Assembly (NCBI GenBank): GCA_022703195.1
Contig: JAKLEF010000143.1
Span: forward strand, 1-5,572
Direction of reading: 5' to 3'
DNA: 5,572 bases
From: Candidatus Fermentibacterota bacterium
GTDB lineage: Bacteria; Fermentibacterota; Fermentibacteria; Fermentibacterales; Fermentibacteraceae
Shown: piece after piece, positions 1 through 5,025 of the stretch
How positions within the stretch are numbered: position 1 is the first letter of the stretch
How the letters are laid out: each line of letters begins with the position of its first letter
Position numbers and translations under genes: made by a program
The notes under the pieces: model-generated
Database searches by the model: none
What the model was told of the DNA's origin: nothing
What the model saw: only the letters and a program-made list of their open reading frames with translations

Positions 1-50
1 TTCGACCCTATCCCGCCTGCGCCCGCGATGCCCGCAATGCAGGCTGAAAG

Positions 51-107
51 CGCCCGGCGCACGCCGGGCGGGTTGTCGATGAAGACCTCCTCATCGACTC
101 CGCCCGG
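51..107 (+). repeat. Two overlapping, mutually exclusive hairpins
   Basis: CGCCCGGCG (51-59) is the exact inverse of CGCCGGGCG (62-70), a near-continuous palindrome. Immediately after it, GTCGATGA (75-82) pairs with TCATCGAC (91-98) around an 8-base loop, and this stem can be lengthened by CCGGGCGG (64-71) pairing with CCGCCCGG (100-107). The 64-70 segment can therefore join only one of the two structures. No T-run follows on the plus strand. On the minus strand the first hairpin is followed only by CTTTC, so it is at best a weak terminator. It could be the 3' end of an upstream transcript or a switch-like element. Confidence 0.45.
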
Positions 108-144
108 GCATCCGTGCCGCGAATCCATGCCTCCGCCCGAATCC

Positions 145-154
145 CTCTCGAGAG
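145..154. repeat. 10-base perfect palindrome CTCTCGAGAG
   Basis: A perfect 10-base palindrome lies about 90 bases upstream of the candidate promoter. It could be a protein-binding site, but a palindrome this short also arises by chance. Confidence 0.2.
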
Positions 155-216
155 CCACGTCAATCCTCCAGCCGCCCGGCCACGATCCCGCCTGCGCCCC
201 CATGTCCGTCGCCATA

Positions 217-229
217 CCGTACTGTACGG
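217..229. promoter_or_regulatory. Operator-like palindrome CCGTACTGTACGG
   Basis: Two perfect 6-base arms (CCGTAC / GTACGG) flank a central T. The site ends 17 bases before the candidate -35 box at 247, a typical position for an activator or repressor site. I do not recognise it as a known operator; it does not resemble the TATA-rich ModE site as I remember it. The regulator is unknown. Confidence 0.35.
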
Positions 230-246
230 CTGACGACCCGACAGTA

Positions 247-275
247 TTGCCACATCCGGCGCCGGAAGCTAGGTT
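247..275 (+). promoter_or_regulatory. Candidate sigma70-type promoter for the oxidoreductase operon
   Basis: TTGCCA (247-252, five of six matches to TTGACA) is followed after exactly 17 bases by TAGGTT (270-275), which keeps the key TA and final T of the -10 box. Transcription would start near 282 and give a leader of about 115 bases before the GTG at 398. The -10 match is only moderate. Confidence 0.35.
255..266. promoter_or_regulatory. 12-base palindrome inside the promoter spacer
   Basis: TCCGGCGCCGGA is a perfect 12-base palindrome lying wholly between the candidate -35 and -10 boxes. A protein bound there would block or reshape the promoter, so a repressor operator is possible. GC-only palindromes are fairly common in DNA of this composition. 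Confidence 0.3.
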
Positions 276-293
276 TGATCCGGTATAGCGGAA

Positions 294-336
294 GCGGAGC
301 CGTCGGGCGAAAGACCCCCCGCCCGCACGGTTCCGC
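294..336 (+). promoter_or_regulatory. Long leader hairpin before the polyferredoxin gene
   Basis: GCGGAGCCG (294-302) pairs with CGGTTCCGC (328-336), nine pairs including one G-U. Inside it, CGGGCG (304-309) pairs perfectly with CGCCCG (320-325) around the loop AAAGACCCCC. Only a 1x2 internal loop separates the two stems, giving about 15 pairs. It sits between the candidate start of transcription and the first gene and lacks a downstream T-run, so it is more likely a leader structure than a simple terminator. Confidence 0.45.
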
Positions 337-359
337 ACCTTCGGTCCACACCATCATCG

Positions 360-391
360 CCTCCGGCGCAGAGTCGCCGCGGGAGCGGAGG
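360..391 (+). promoter_or_regulatory. Helix that can mask the ribosome binding site of the first gene
   Basis: CCTCCG (360-365) is perfectly complementary to CGGAGG (386-391). The latter is nearly all of the Shine-Dalgarno GGAGGT (387-392) that serves the GTG start at 398. Three further pairs are possible inside (366-368 with 375-377). Folding would hide the ribosome binding site, which suggests translational control of the operon. With GC-rich sequence and no energy calculation this remains a candidate. Confidence 0.4.
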
Positions 392-397
392 TATGCC

Positions 398-802
398 GTG
401 CCGTCCGTCAAGAGACTCGCCAGCGACAGTTCGAAGTGCATCGGGTGCGGGGCCTGCATGACGGCCTGTTCGACCCTGTTCTTCAAGGTCGACGACCCGG
501 CCAGGTCGTGCATCTCGGTGACCCCCTCCGACAGCGGCTCGAAGATCACGGTCTGCGACCAGACCTGCAGGCTCTGTGTCGCCGAATGCCCCGTGCAGGC
601 CCTGACCGTCTCGTCCCAGGGCGTGGTGATGCTGGACAGGAAACTGTGTGTAGGATGCCTAGCCTGTGTTGCCGTCTGCCCCATCGCCGCGATGAGGCAC
701 TATCCCGGGTCGGCGAACCCGTTCAAATGCATCGCCTGCGGCGCCTGCGCACGCAAATGCCCCACTGGAGCTATCGGCATCGTAGTCGAGGAGAGATCAT
801 GA
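398..802 (+). CDS. Polyferredoxin with four [4Fe-4S] motifs, electron-transfer partner of the AOR-type enzyme
   Basis: A cytoplasmic 134-residue electron carrier with four complete cysteine sets: C14-C17-C20-C24, C53-C57-C60-C64 (CX3CX2CX3CP), C84-C87-C90-C94 and C111-C114-C117-C121. The last three end in Cys-Pro. Sixteen ligands predict four cubanes; C38 is an extra cysteine. This pattern resembles the iron-sulfur subunits of multi-subunit AOR enzymes (AorA-like) and of the DMSO-reductase family. The GTG start is chosen because GGAGGT (387-392) lies 5 bases upstream; the ATG at 393 is out of frame and abuts that site. The stop overlaps the next start (ATGA, 799-802), so the two are translationally coupled and probably made in fixed proportion. 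It should take electrons from the oxidoreductase and pass them to a ferredoxin or another acceptor not encoded here. There is no signal peptide. Confidence 0.9.
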   Translation: MPSVKRLASDSSKCIGCGACMTACSTLFFKVDDPARSCISVTPSDSGSKITVCDQTCRLCVAECPVQALTVSSQGVVMLDRKLCVGCLACVAVCPIAAMRHYPGSANPFKCIACGACARKCPTGAIGIVVEERS

Positions 803-2970
803 CGGAAAGCGGATTCGACATCGCAGGGCTCGAGGCGGGCCACCGGCCCGTCTCGGAATTCAGATACGAGAAGAGGCCTGTCGTGAGGGGCTACAACGAC
901 AGGACCCTGTATGTGAACGTCGGGGACGGACGCATCGCCGAGAAGCCGGTCTCGGCCGACATGAGGGCCAAGTTCACGGGAGGGAAGGGGTACGGCCTGA
1001 GGCTCCTGTGGGATGCCGTGAACCCCTCGACTAAGTGGGACGATCCCGAGAACGAGATCAACATCGCCATGGGGCCGGTCTGCGGGAACACCAACTATCC
1101 AGGCTCGGGCAAGTCCCTCGTCGTATCCATCTCCCCCACGACCGGGATCCCGATAGACTGCAACGTCGGGGGCTACTTCGGGCCCTTCCTGAAGTTCGCC
1201 GGGTTCGACGCCCTGGAGGTACAGGGCAAGGCCGACAGGGACGTGATAGTCTTCATCGACGGGGACGATGGTGTGGTGAGCATCTTCGAGGCCCCCGGCG
1301 AGGCCGTCGACAGCCACGTCCTCGCGGAGCAGATGGTGGCCATGTTCGCCCGCGACGAGAAGGACAGGCAGCACATATCGTCGGTTTCGGCCGGCACCGG
1401 CGCCGAGCATGCCCTCATCGGATGCCTGAACTTCTCCTTCTACGACAAGCGGAGGAAGGTGGCCAGGCTGAAGCAGGCCGGCAGGGGCGGCATAGGGACC
1501 GTCTTCCGCGACAAGAAGATAAAGGCACTCGTCGTGAGGTATTCCGGTCTCGACGTCTCCTCGAACAACCCTGCCGACCTGGCCGGCCTTCAGGAGACGG
1601 GATTGAAGCTGCACAGGGAGATCGTCACCCTCGACGATCAGCAGTGCAGGATGAGGGAGATCGGGACGGCCCATCTCACCGAGATAATGGACGAATACGA
1701 CCTCCTCCCGACCCGAAACTACAAGTTCGGCAGCAGCCCGGATTCTCCCGGCCTCAACTCCCACGCCTTCTCCGCCATGGTCACCCACGGCCTCCCCGAC
1801 GGCTGCTGGTACGGCTGCACAATGGCCTGCGCCAAGGCCGCCGACGGGTTCGAACTGGCGACAGGGCCCTACAGGGGGCACAAGGTCACGGTCGACGGGC
1901 CCGAGTACGAAACGGTGGCCGGTTGCGGCTCGAACATCGGGGTCTATGATCCCAGGGTCGTGATGGAGCTGAACTTCTACTGCGACACCTACGGGCTCGA
2001 CACCATCTCCTTCGGTACTTCCACCGCCTTCGTCATGGAATGCTGGGAGAAGGGCGTGCTCGACTCCACCCGCACCGGCGGGCTCGAGATGACCTGGGGC
2101 AACGGCCCGGCGGCGCTCGAACTGCTCCACAGGATCGGCAGAGGGGAGGGATTCGGCCTGGTGGCCGGCCTCGGGGTCCGCGGGATGAAGAAATACTTCG
2201 CGGAGCACTACGGAGCCGATCCGAAGCTCCTGCAGGACATCGGCTGCGAGTGCAAGGGGCTCGAATACTCCCAGTACGTGTCGAAGGAGTCCCTCGCGCA
2301 GCAGGGCGGCTACAGCATGGCCCTCAAGGGCCCCCAGCACGACGAGGCCTGGCTCATCTTCATGGACATGGTGAACAACAGGATCCCGACATTCGAGGAC
2401 AAGGCCGAGGCGCTCTACTACTTCCCGATGTTCAGGACCTGGTTCGGCCTGCAGGGCCTCTGCAAGCTCCCGTGGAACGACATAGAGCCCGCCGACAACT
2501 CGTCCACCGACGAGCCCGCGAAGGTCCCCGAGCACGTCGAGAACTATCTCGCGATCTACAAGGCGGTCACCGGGAACGACCTCGACAGGGACGGGCTGAT
2601 CCGGCAGTCGGCGCGGGTCTACAACTTCCAGAAGGTCTTCTGCATCAGGATGGGGAAGGGCCGTCGGATCGACGACTGGCCGCCCTACAGGATGATGGGT
2701 CCGGTAACCGTCGAGGAGTACGAGTCCCGGGCCGACAGGTACGACAAGCAGCTCAAGGAGCAGGTCGGCATCGACCCTTCGGGCATGGGCACTCCCGAGA
2801 AGGTCGCAGCCCTCAGGGCATACCGCGAGGACAGGTACGAGAAGCTGCTGGATGCCGTCTACAAGAGGAAGGGTTGGAACAGGGAGGGCGTGCCGACCGT
2901 CGAGACCCTCCACGACCTCGGCATAGACTATCCCGAGGTTCTGGAAGTAGTGAAACCCCTCCTGGTATGA
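799..2970 (+). CDS. Tungsten-type aldehyde:ferredoxin oxidoreductase family protein, large subunit
   Basis: A 723-residue member of the AOR family, which binds W (or Mo) on two pterin dithiolenes plus one [4Fe-4S] cluster. The N-terminal domain (about 55-145) shows the family's glycine-rich GGKGYG, the PENEINIAMGP stretch, SPTTG and GGYFGPFLKFAG. The cluster ligands are C336, C340 and C344, spaced CX3CX3C rather than the usual CX2CX3C, plus distal C555 in GLQGLC. The first pterin motif is intact (D396-TYGLD); in the second the expected Asp aligns with Gly. E369/E371 (GPEYET) and H514 (KGPQHDEAW) are candidate active-site residues. The C-terminus has the family's RKGW...GVPT ending. Classic AORs have about 605 residues; much of the excess lies in a charged helical stretch near 620-680. 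The ATG at 799 overlaps the ferredoxin stop, with GAGGAGAG at 788-795 as binding site. The substrate is unknown; aldehyde oxidation to acid is the default guess. Confidence 0.92.
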   Translation: MTESGFDIAGLEAGHRPVSEFRYEKRPVVRGYNDRTLYVNVGDGRIAEKPVSADMRAKFTGGKGYGLRLLWDAVNPSTKWDDPENEINIAMGPVCGNTNYPGSGKSLVVSISPTTGIPIDCNVGGYFGPFLKFAGFDALEVQGKADRDVIVFIDGDDGVVSIFEAPGEAVDSHVLAEQMVAMFARDEKDRQHISSVSAGTGAEHALIGCLNFSFYDKRRKVARLKQAGRGGIGTVFRDKKIKALVVRYSGLDVSSNNPADLAGLQETGLKLHREIVTLDDQQCRMREIGTAHLTEIMDEYDLLPTRNYKFGSSPDSPGLNSHAFSAMVTHGLPDGCWYGCTMACAKAADGFELATGPYRGHKVTVDGPEYETVAGCGSNIGVYDPRVVMELNFYCDTYGLDTISFGTSTAFVMECWEKGVLDSTRTGGLEMTWGNGPAALELLHRIGRGEGFGLVAGLGVRGMKKYFAEHYGADPKLLQDIGCECKGLEYSQYVSKESLAQQGGYSMALKGPQHDEAWLIFMDMVNNRIPTFEDKAEALYYFPMFRTWFGLQGLCKLPWNDIEPADNSSTDEPAKVPEHVENYLAIYKAVTGNDLDRDGLIRQSARVYNFQKVFCIRMGKGRRIDDWPPYRMMGPVTVEEYESRADRYDKQLKEQVGIDPSGMGTPEKVAALRAYREDRYEKLLDAVYKRKGWNREGVPTVETLHDLGIDYPEVLEVVKPLLV

Positions 2971-3164
2971 TCACCGTGAACGGTTCCCCCCACCCCTGGC
3001 GGGAGGGGATGACGGTGAGGGACGTCCTCGAGGAGAGGCGGTTCACCTTCCCTCTCCTCGTCGTGAGGATCGACGGCCGTCTCGTACCCAGGGGCGACTA
3101 CGCGGAGGCGCAGGTTCCCGATGGTTCCGATGTAGACGTGATGCACCTGATGAGCGGCGGCTGA
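2967..3164 (+). CDS. ThiS/MoaD-like ubiquitin-fold sulfur carrier
   Basis: This 65-residue protein has the length and beta-grasp pattern of ThiS/MoaD: an opening MITVNG strand, a helix near 15-25, VVRIDGRLVPR near 32-42, VPDGSDVDV near 50-58, and the C-terminal Ser-Gly-Gly (63-65) that is adenylated and thiocarboxylated in this family. The sequence looks more ThiS-like, but no thiamine gene is near. The ATG overlaps the oxidoreductase stop (ATGA, 2967-2970) and has no good binding site of its own, so translation probably depends on ribosomes finishing the upstream gene. Small MoaD-like proteins are known beside AOR-type enzymes, where they are thought to supply the dithiolene sulfur of the tungstopterin; I infer that role here. 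Its E1-type activating enzyme and MoaE partner are not in the window. Confidence 0.85.
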   Translation: MITVNGSPHPWREGMTVRDVLEERRFTFPLLVVRIDGRLVPRGDYAEAQVPDGSDVDVMHLMSGG

Positions 3165-3186
3165 AGGCCGCGCCCGAAGCCGCCCG

Positions 3187-3203
3187 TCCGGGTCCTGCCC
3201 GGA
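3187..3203 (+). repeat. Small hairpin in the 56-base gap before the hydrolase gene
   Basis: TCCGGG (3187-3192) and CCCGGA (3198-3203) form a perfect 6-base stem with a 5-base loop. No T-run follows, so it is not a convincing terminator. It may slow exonucleases or partly separate the oxidoreductase operon from the next gene. Confidence 0.25.
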
Positions 3204-3220
3204 GCAGGCATGGAGGAGAG

Positions 3221-4303
3221 ATGATCCTGACCCTCGTCATGGCAGCGGTGGTTGCGGGATCTTCGGATATCGACCCCACGGGCGGGGCTTTCCTCTCGGT
3301 GGACCTGGATTCGCTGGAGACAGCCGCCAGGGATGCCTATGACGCGTCCGACTGGGAGACGGCGGCATCGGCGTATGTAGAGCTCCTGAGGCACGACACA
3401 GGGAACTCCACTGCGATCTACAACGCAGCCTGCTGCTTCGGCCTGATGGGCGACGCCGGGATGTCGGCAGCCTACCTGAGGGCTGCTGCTGCAGCCGGAT
3501 TCGACGATGCCGGGTTCGCCTCGGAAGACCCCGACTTCGACCCGGTGCGTGAAGACGCCTCGTTCTCCTCCGTGCTCGACAGCCTCATGGCCGTCTCGAG
3601 CGAAGACCGGGCCGCGATGGAGTTCATGGTCGAGGTCCCGTGCCTCGTACCGGTGAGGGTGCTCCTGCCGGCCGGCTACACCCCCGGGGCCGCGTATCCA
3701 CTGGTCATCGGACTCCACGGGTACGGCGGGAATGCGGCCGACTTCCTCGGACTCTACGGCAGGATCGAATCCCCGGGGTTCGTCTTCGCCGTCCCCGAGG
3801 CGCCATACTCCATTTCTGCCGGCGGGGATGACGCGTTCAGCTGGTCGACCTGGTCCGGCGCCGACACCATGTCCTATGCCGGATCCATCGAGCTCTCGTC
3901 CCTCCTGGTACGGAACACGGCTCTCGAGATGCAGGCCGCCTTCGCTCCCTCATCCACCTGGCTCCTGGGCTTCTCCCAGGGGGCCGCACTCGCGTTCCTC
4001 GCGGGCTTCGAGAACGCGGACATCGTGGATGGCGTCATCGGCTTCGGCGGCTACGTCGAGGATCCCGGGCCGTTCCTCTCAGCGCCGCCGTCTTCGAGGG
4101 ATCTGCGGGTTTTCGTGGCCCACGGGACCTCCGACAGGATAGTCGAGCCCGACGAGGGCAGAAGGGCGTTCGCCCTGTTCGATTCGCTGGGGTGCGACGC
4201 CGTGATGGCGGAGTTCGAGGGCGGCCATGGGATCGACGTCGCCACGCTGGCGGAGGCCATCGGCTGGATACAGGAGCAGGTGCTCGAGATGTACGGCGGC
4301 TGA
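3221..4303 (+). CDS. TPR-containing alpha/beta-hydrolase (carboxylesterase/phospholipase-like), possibly exported
   Basis: A 360-residue protein in two parts. Residues about 30-92 look like two TPR helix pairs (DWETAASAYVELL; IYNAACCFGLMGD), followed by a DPDFDPVRED linker typical of TPR tails. Residues about 140-355 form an alpha/beta-hydrolase of the carboxylesterase/phospholipase type, with oxyanion segment LHGYGGN (165-171), nucleophile elbow GFSQG with Ser252, Asp305 (HGTSDR) and His336 (GGHG). The full catalytic triad suggests an active ester hydrolase; the substrate cannot be read. The N-terminus has a short hydrophobic run (2-12) but no basic residue, so it is a weak, atypical signal peptide. 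The start is fixed by GGAGGAG at 3212-3218. It follows the sulfur carrier by 56 bases on the same strand, so co-transcription is possible but functional linkage is not evident. Confidence 0.85.
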   Translation: MILTLVMAAVVAGSSDIDPTGGAFLSVDLDSLETAARDAYDASDWETAASAYVELLRHDTGNSTAIYNAACCFGLMGDAGMSAAYLRAAAAAGFDDAGFASEDPDFDPVREDASFSSVLDSLMAVSSEDRAAMEFMVEVPCLVPVRVLLPAGYTPGAAYPLVIGLHGYGGNAADFLGLYGRIESPGFVFAVPEAPYSISAGGDDAFSWSTWSGADTMSYAGSIELSSLLVRNTALEMQAAFAPSSTWLLGFSQGAALAFLAGFENADIVDGVIGFGGYVEDPGPFLSAPPSSRDLRVFVAHGTSDRIVEPDEGRRAFALFDSLGCDAVMAEFEGGHGIDVATLAEAIGWIQEQVLEMYGG

Positions 4304-4317
4304 TCCCCAGGATCCGG

Positions 4318-4354
4318 AAAAAGCGGGGGGCGGGCCCGGAGGCCCGCCCCCTTT
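4318..4354. terminator. Bidirectional intrinsic terminator between convergent genes
   Basis: GGGGGCGGGCC (4326-4336) and GGCCCGCCCCC (4341-4351) form a perfect 11-base stem with loop CGGA. On the plus strand TTT follows directly. On the minus strand the A-tract at 4318-4322 reads as TTTTT two bases past a G-C extension. It lies 22 bases after the hydrolase stop and 16 bases after the RRM-gene stop, so it can end both transcripts; the U-tract is better for the minus-strand gene. Confidence 0.85.
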
Positions 4355-4367
4355 CGTCTACCGGCGG

Positions 4368-4661
4368 TCAGTCGTTGCGGATGGGCCTGCGCATGGGGCC
4401 TCTGTCTCCCCTGTCCTTCTCCTGGGAGAAGTCGACCCGTACGGGCCTACCGTCGATCATGGCGCCATTCATGGCGTCCTTGGCCTTGGCGGCCTCCTCC
4501 TCCGTCGCGAAGGTGACGAAGCCGAACCCGCGGGAACGGCCCGTCTCCTTGTCGAGCACCACCCGCGCCTCGCGGACCTGGCCGTGAGGGGCGAATGCGT
4601 CGCGGAGGGTGAGGTCAGTGGTCGCCCAGGCGAGACCGCCGATAAACAGTTTGTTTCCCAT
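4368..4661 (-). CDS. Small bacterial RRM-domain RNA-binding protein
   Basis: A 97-residue single-RRM protein. RNP2 is LFIGGL (5-10) and RNP1 is RGFGFVTF (44-51), with the RNA-stacking aromatics F6, F46 and F48 all present. The domain fills residues 4-78; a short Arg/Asp-rich tail (about 79-97) follows, shorter than the glycine-rich tail of many relatives. Family members in cyanobacteria and other bacteria bind single-stranded RNA and are often cold- or stress-induced; the target here is unknown. I chose the ATG at 4661 (protein MGNKLFIGG) because GGAAGG lies 5 bases upstream and the family usually starts this way; the in-frame GTG at 4667 would add two residues. It is convergent with the hydrolase gene and probably a single-gene transcript with a long leader. 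Confidence 0.93.
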   Translation of the reverse strand: MGNKLFIGGLAWATTDLTLRDAFAPHGQVREARVVLDKETGRSRGFGFVTFATEEEAAKAKDAMNGAMIDGRPVRVDFSQEKDRGDRGPMRRPIRND

Positions 4662-4759
4662 GAGCACCTTCCTTTCCGGGGTCGAACCCCTGCAGAGACA
4701 CTACGTGGCAAAGGTTCAACACTTCCGGCCTACCGGAAGATGCTCGGTACGAGCGGCCC

Positions 4760-4790
4760 GGATGGCTCCGCACAAGGTGCGGGACCATCC
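4760..4790 (-). repeat. Interrupted 14-base inverted repeat in the RRM-gene leader
   Basis: GGATGG (4760-4765) pairs with CCATCC (4785-4790). Inside, CCGCAC (4768-4773) pairs with GTGCGG (4777-4782), separated by one mismatch and one G/T pair, with a 3-base centre. It is the longest hairpin in this intergenic stretch. No T-run follows it on either strand, which argues against a terminator and for a leader RNA element or small RNA. Confidence 0.4.
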
Positions 4791-4965
4791 ATCCCCGAAG
4801 GGTCTTGACTGGAAACCGGCGCTGCTGTGTGAGGCGGGCTGCTGGCTGCAGGTCTCGCAAAGACACGGAGGATGATAGGACCAGGCTCTCTTTCCGAACC
4901 GTGAACCCGACCGGGGATTGCCCCGGAACCACGCTATGAGCGAGGCACCCGCCCCGCTCGGATAA

Positions 4966-4994
4966 ATTCTCGTCTGTTCCCGCGCGTGCGTCAA
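4966..4994 (-). promoter_or_regulatory. Candidate sigma70-type promoter for the RRM gene
   Basis: On the minus strand TTGACG (plus positions 4994-4989) is followed after 17 bases by GAGAAT (4971-4966), which keeps the key A at position 2 and T at position 6 of the -10 box. The site lies in a locally AT-rich patch just past the DUF2089 gene stop and would start transcription near 4959. Confidence 0.4.
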
Positions 4995-5025
4995 GAGGCA
5001 ATGCGCGCCCCTCCATGGCGATAGC

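Larger units (their letters stand above)
1..397. other. Gene-free upstream region of the oxidoreductase operon
   Basis: I find no convincing gene here. Open frames exist on both strands, but they lack ribosome binding sites and recognisable domains, and their composition looks like chance openness in GC-rich DNA. The stretch instead holds inverted repeats (51-70, 64-107, 145-154, 217-229, 255-266), a candidate promoter (247-275) and a foldable leader (294-391), listed separately. The tail of an unseen plus-strand gene could end at the TGA at 44-46, just before the hairpin at 51-70, but about 14 codons are too few to judge. Confidence 0.6.
4662..5025 (-). promoter_or_regulatory. Gene-free stretch, probable long structured 5' leader of the RRM gene
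   Basis: No credible gene lies here. Read on the minus strand it holds a candidate promoter (4966-4994) and then, towards the RRM start, several inverted repeats: 4911-4926 (CCGGGG/CCCCGG, 4-base loop), 4760-4790, 4722-4739 (CTTCCGG/CCGGAAG, loop CCTA on the plus strand) and 4678-4690 (GGGGT/ACCCC). If the promoter is right, the leader is about 300 bases. Long structured leaders are a feature of some cold-shock mRNAs; that link is inference. Confidence 0.4.

Noticed and set aside
3..46. Possible C-terminal end of an upstream plus-strand gene stopping just before the 51-70 hairpin
   Set aside because: Only about 14 codons are visible, with no recognisable sequence; it cannot be told from chance.
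28..288. Plus-strand open frame in the upstream region
   Set aside because: Pro/Ala/Ser-rich, no ribosome binding site, and it runs across several inverted repeats and the candidate promoter.
160..684. Minus-strand frame over the ferredoxin and its leader
   Set aside because: It is antisense to the four cysteine motifs, with no recognisable domain; a shadow of the real gene.
436..798. Extension of the oxidoreductase reading frame upstream of 799
   Set aside because: It lies wholly over the ferredoxin gene in another frame and gives an Arg-rich sequence with no AOR similarity; the ATG at 799 has a binding site and the ATGA overlap.
700..2913. Very long open frame antisense to the oxidoreductase
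   Set aside because: Its openness mirrors the G/C-biased third positions of the sense gene; the product is Val/Gly/Asp-rich with no domain and no ribosome binding site.
799..2970. Assignment as the BamB subunit of class II benzoyl-CoA reductase
   Set aside because: BamB is about 650 residues with CX2CX3C spacing and different active-site segments as I recall them, and no other benzoyl-CoA pathway gene is present; only general AOR-family membership is supported.
4678..4690. GGGGTCGAACCCC, resembling a tRNA T-arm
   Set aside because: The loop is 3 bases instead of 7 and no acceptor, D or anticodon arms can be placed on either strand.
4615..5016. 133-codon minus-strand frame across the intergenic stretch
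   Set aside because: It overlaps the RRM gene start in another frame, has no domain, and its codon use is unlike the neighbours; the region is better explained as an untranslated leader.
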